Shown in pieces: positions 7,259 through 9,261 of a stretch of DNA of 9,261 nucleotides (positions within the stretch are counted from its first letter, which is position 1; the number at the start of each line of letters is the position of its first letter). The position numbers were made by a program, and so were the translations under genes. Source of the stretch: Bordetella parapertussis (GTDB lineage Bacteria; Pseudomonadota; Gammaproteobacteria; Burkholderiales; Burkholderiaceae_C); contig CAMDJU010000100.1 in NCBI GenBank assembly GCA_945900695.1, forward strand, positions 1-9,261. Direction: 5' to 3'. The notes under the pieces are model-generated. The model had not been told where the DNA came from. It worked only from the letters and a program-made list of their open reading frames with translations, and did no database searches.

Positions 7259-8872
7259 TTATGACCTTGCCGCGGCTGGGGCTGAGGCCTGCACCAAGGT
7301 TTGGGTATAGGCGTGTCGGGGTTGGGCCAACACCGCTTGGGTTTCGCCAGCCTCCACCACCTGACCGTCTTTCATCACCATCACCTGGTGGGCCATGGCC
7401 TGGATGACGTTCATGTCATGGGTGATCAACAAAAAGCTCAGGCCACGTTCGGCTTGCAATGCTTGCAGCAGTTGCAATAACTGTTTTTGGATCGATACAT
7501 CCAGGGCACTGGTGGGCTCATCGAGCACCAGCAATTGGGGTTGCAAAACCAAGGCACGGGCCACAGCGATGCGCTGGCGCTGGCCGCCAGAAAACTCATG
7601 GGGATAGCGTTGCAACAAACCCGGAAATTCGCTCTCGCGCATGCCCACTTCGGCCAAAACTTGGTTGACCAGGGCTTGGCGCTCTTGGGCCGACAGCAAG
7701 GGCTGGTGGACCCACAAACCCTCGCCCACCACGTCCTCAACGGTCATGCGTGGTGACAGGGAAGAAAAAGGATCTTGGAACACCACTTGCACCACGCGGC
7801 GCAAGGGCAAATCCGCTTTGTGGTTGTGACGCCAGCTCTGCCCCAGCACTTGCAATTGCCCTTGGCACGGCAAGAGCCCCAGCAGCGCCAAAGCCAAGGT
7901 GGACTTGCCCGAACCAGATTCGCCCAAGACCCCCAAGGTTTGGCCTTGTCGGATGGAAAAATTAACCTGGTCAACGGCCACAAAAGCACCGGCTTTGAAC
8001 CAGCCCCGCCATCCGGGCAATCGGGTGCGGTAACTGACCCGCAAGTCTTTCACCTCGGCCACCAAAGGTGCCTGGGCTTGCACAGGCGCCAAATGTCGCT
8101 GGGGTTTGCTGTCGACCAATTTGCGCGTGTAGGGGTGTTGCGGTTGGCTCAGCACTTGATGCACCGGGCCGTGCTCGACCACATGGCCCCGCTCCATCAC
8201 CGCCACGCGGTCGGCAAAGCGCTGCACCAAGTTCAAGTCGTGGGTGATCATCAACACCGCTGTGCCTGTCTCGCGCTGCAAGGTGTCGAGCAAGTCCAGG
8301 ATTTGCCCCCGCATGGACACATCCAAGGCCGTGGTGGGCTCATCGGCCAACAGCAATTTGGGTCGACAAGCCAAGGCCATGGCAATCATGGCGCGCTGGC
8401 GTTGCCCCCCAGAGAGTTGATGCGGGTAAGCGCTCAAAAAGCGCTGCGGCGGGTTCAAGCCGGTTTGGCTCAACATCTCCGCACTGCGCGTCCAAGCATC
8501 GCGGCGCGACAAGGCCATTTTCAGCAACAACACCTCGGCCAATTGATCGCCAATCGTGAACAAGGGGTTGAGCGCCGTCATGGGTTCTTGAAACACCATG
8601 GCCATGTCTTGCCCGCGCAACTGCTGCATGCGTGCTTCGGTGGCTTGCATCAGGTCTTCGCCGTTGAACCAGCATTGCCCGGTCAATTGCGCCGCGCCCA
8701 GCAAACGCAACACGCCCAGGGCGGTGACGGTTTTGCCCGAGCCCGACTCTCCGACCAAGGCCAAGCGTTCGCCCGCCGCCAAGTCCAGGTCAATGCCGTG
8801 CACCACCTCGTGCCCGCCAAAAGACACGCGCCATTGGCGCAGCGACAACAAAGGGGTGGGGGCCTGGCTCAT
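7259..8872 (-). CDS. yejF: YejF-type ABC transporter ATP-binding protein (two fused ATPase domains)
   Basis: Cytoplasmic ATPase of a peptide-type ABC importer; E. coli YejABEF takes up microcin C and other peptides. The product has 537 residues (E. coli YejF 529) and two complete nucleotide-binding domains. Domain 1 has Walker A GESGSGKT (41-48), Q-loop Gln95, signature LSGGQ (153-157), Walker B ending DEP with Glu178, and switch His211. Domain 2 has Walker A GESGSGKS (317-324), Gln366, signature FSGGQ (427-431), Glu452 and His485. Each domain is followed by an oligopeptide-ATPase tail (HPYTRKL at 246-252; HAYTQTL at 520-526). The ATG at 8870-8872 was chosen over an in-frame one 35 codons upstream because it has AAGG (8880-8883) seven bases before it, overlaps the permease stop as ATGA, and gives the family N terminus. 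A Dpp/Opp/Gsi-type substrate cannot be excluded. Confidence 0.93.
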   Translation of the reverse strand: MSQAPTPLLSLRQWRVSFGGHEVVHGIDLDLAAGERLALVGESGSGKTVTALGVLRLLGAAQLTGQCWFNGEDLMQATEARMQQLRGQDMAMVFQEPMTALNPLFTIGDQLAEVLLLKMALSRRDAWTRSAEMLSQTGLNPPQRFLSAYPHQLSGGQRQRAMIAMALACRPKLLLADEPTTALDVSMRGQILDLLDTLQRETGTAVLMITHDLNLVQRFADRVAVMERGHVVEHGPVHQVLSQPQHPYTRKLVDSKPQRHLAPVQAQAPLVAEVKDLRVSYRTRLPGWRGWFKAGAFVAVDQVNFSIRQGQTLGVLGESGSGKSTLALALLGLLPCQGQLQVLGQSWRHNHKADLPLRRVVQVVFQDPFSSLSPRMTVEDVVGEGLWVHQPLLSAQERQALVNQVLAEVGMRESEFPGLLQRYPHEFSGGQRQRIAVARALVLQPQLLVLDEPTSALDVSIQKQLLQLLQALQAERGLSFLLITHDMNVIQAMAHQVMVMKDGQVVEAGETQAVLAQPRHAYTQTLVQASAPAAARS

Positions 8873-9261
8873 TGGTCTGCCTTGCGCGGGTCCAGGGCGT
8901 CGCGCAAAGCGTCCCCCATGAAGGTCAGCAACAGCAAGGTACCCACCAAAACCAAAAACGTGGACAAGGAAATCCACCAGGCATCGATATTGGTTTTACC
9001 CTGGGCCAACAATTCACCCAAGCTGGGCGTGCCCGGTGGCACCCCCAGCCCCAAGAAATCCAAGCTGGTCAGCGCCAAGATGGCGGCACTCATGCGAAAG
9101 GGCAAAAAAGTGACCACGGGCGTCATGCTGTTGGGCAGCACATGGCGTCGAATGATGGCCCAGGGGCTGAGCCCCAAGGCTTTGGCCGCACGCACATAGT
9201 CGAGTTGCCGGTTGCGCAAAAACTCGGCCCGCACATAGTCACTCAGGCCCATCCAGCCAAA
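8869..9261 (-). CDS. yejE: YejE-type ABC transporter permease, C-terminal part (cut by window edge)
   Basis: Inner-membrane permease subunit of a peptide-type ABC importer. 130 residues and the TGA stop are present; the reading frame stays open to the right edge, so the gene continues outside (E. coli YejE is about 341 residues). The segment DYVRAAKALGLSPWAIIRRH (21-40 of the visible part) is the EAA-like cytoplasmic loop that docks on the ATPase. Hydrophobic stretches follow at about 57-74 and 97-115, with the LDFLGLGVPPGTPSLGELL block between them that is typical of YejE/OppC-type permeases. It ends in GDALRDALDPRKADQ. The in-frame ATG at 9250-9252 is internal, because FGW codons continue upstream in frame. 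Its stop overlaps the yejF start by four bases. The YejE assignment rests on the paired YejF; another OppC-family name is possible. Confidence 0.9.
   Translation of the reverse strand, partial: FGWMGLSDYVRAEFLRNRQLDYVRAAKALGLSPWAIIRRHVLPNSMTPVVTFLPFRMSAAILALTSLDFLGLGVPPGTPSLGELLAQGKTNIDAWWISLSTFLVLVGTLLLLTFMGDALRDALDPRKADQ
8880..8883 (-). promoter_or_regulatory. Ribosome binding site that decides the yejF start
   Basis: AAGG on the minus strand lies seven bases before the ATG at 8870-8872. It is inside the end of the upstream permease gene, which fits coupled translation across the ATGA overlap and supports the shorter yejF start. Confidence 0.65.

Larger units (their letters stand above)
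7166..7260. repeat. Outer 10-base inverted repeat flanking the promoter/terminator region
   Basis: AAAGCGATTG (7166-7175) and CAATCGCTTT (7251-7260) are perfect inverted copies. They flank the terminator hairpin and most of the predicted promoter. The right arm overlaps the yejF stop codon and the first bases of the -35 box. In a minus-strand transcript the second arm is followed directly by two more U residues, making UUUUU in total. Only RNA reading through from yejF contains both arms. Confidence 0.6.

Noticed and set aside
8873..8977. 35-codon upstream extension of yejF (start MDFLVHVFGF)
   Set aside because: It lies entirely within the permease gene in another frame, does not resemble a family N terminus, and the inner ATG has a well-spaced AAGG and the ATGA overlap.
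7775..9199. Long plus-strand open frame (474 codons) opposite yejF and yejE, and a similar 388-codon one opposite infB (3711-4877)
   Set aside because: Both lie exactly antisense to genes with complete, recognisable motifs. Their products are Gln/His/Gly-rich with no domain I recognise, and no promoter or ribosome binding site was apparent. They are frame shadows caused by codon bias.
1..9261. Mobile elements, CRISPR arrays, defence genes or an undescribed multi-gene system
   Set aside because: The window is filled by conserved housekeeping and transporter genes on one strand. No direct-repeat arrays, transposase motifs, tRNA-linked sites or unrecognised genes were seen.

Overview
The window reads as a housekeeping segment of a betaproteobacterial chromosome, probably Burkholderiales and most like Comamonadaceae. 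The basis is the order rimP-nusA-infB-rbfA-truB-typA, the long RimP with an MGAAAAGQV-type insertion, and the protein wording throughout. The lineage is judged from recognised protein families, not from a search. Every supported gene is on the minus strand, so the window is best read from its right end to its left. No mobile element, CRISPR array, tRNA, rRNA or plus-strand gene was found, and no gene-free stretch exceeds 116 bases.

Right part (9261 to 7259): the end of an ABC peptide importer. It contains the C-terminal third or so of a YejE-type inner-membrane permease, cut by the window edge, followed by a YejF-type ATPase with two nucleotide-binding domains. The two genes share an ATGA overlap. 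The rest of the transporter (permease B and binding protein A, if present) would lie beyond the right edge.

Junction (7258 to 7143): the only intergenic region of any size, and the most informative non-coding stretch. It carries a near-consensus sigma-70 promoter (TTGAAA, 16-base spacer, TATAAT). The predicted transcription start lies a few bases before a strong intrinsic-terminator hairpin with an eight-T tract. A second, outer 10-base inverted repeat flanks the whole arrangement. The hairpin may simply end the yej transcript. Because the promoter lies upstream of it, it could also act as an attenuator in the leader of the rimP-nusA-infB operon, whose second gene encodes the termination factor NusA.

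Left part (7142 to 1): a compact operon for ribosome assembly, transcription elongation and translation initiation. It holds rimP (30S maturation), nusA (transcription termination/antitermination), infB (initiation factor IF-2), rbfA (30S maturation), truB (tRNA psi55 synthase) and typA/bipA (ribosome-associated GTPase, cut by the left edge). Gaps are 20, 24, 38 and 2 bases, then a 4-base ATGA overlap between truB and typA, so one transcript with partly coupled translation is likely. rimP and rbfA start at GTG with poor Shine-Dalgarno sequences; nusA, infB, truB and typA have ATG starts and good ones. I see no novel protein system here; the main point worth testing is the leader before rimP.
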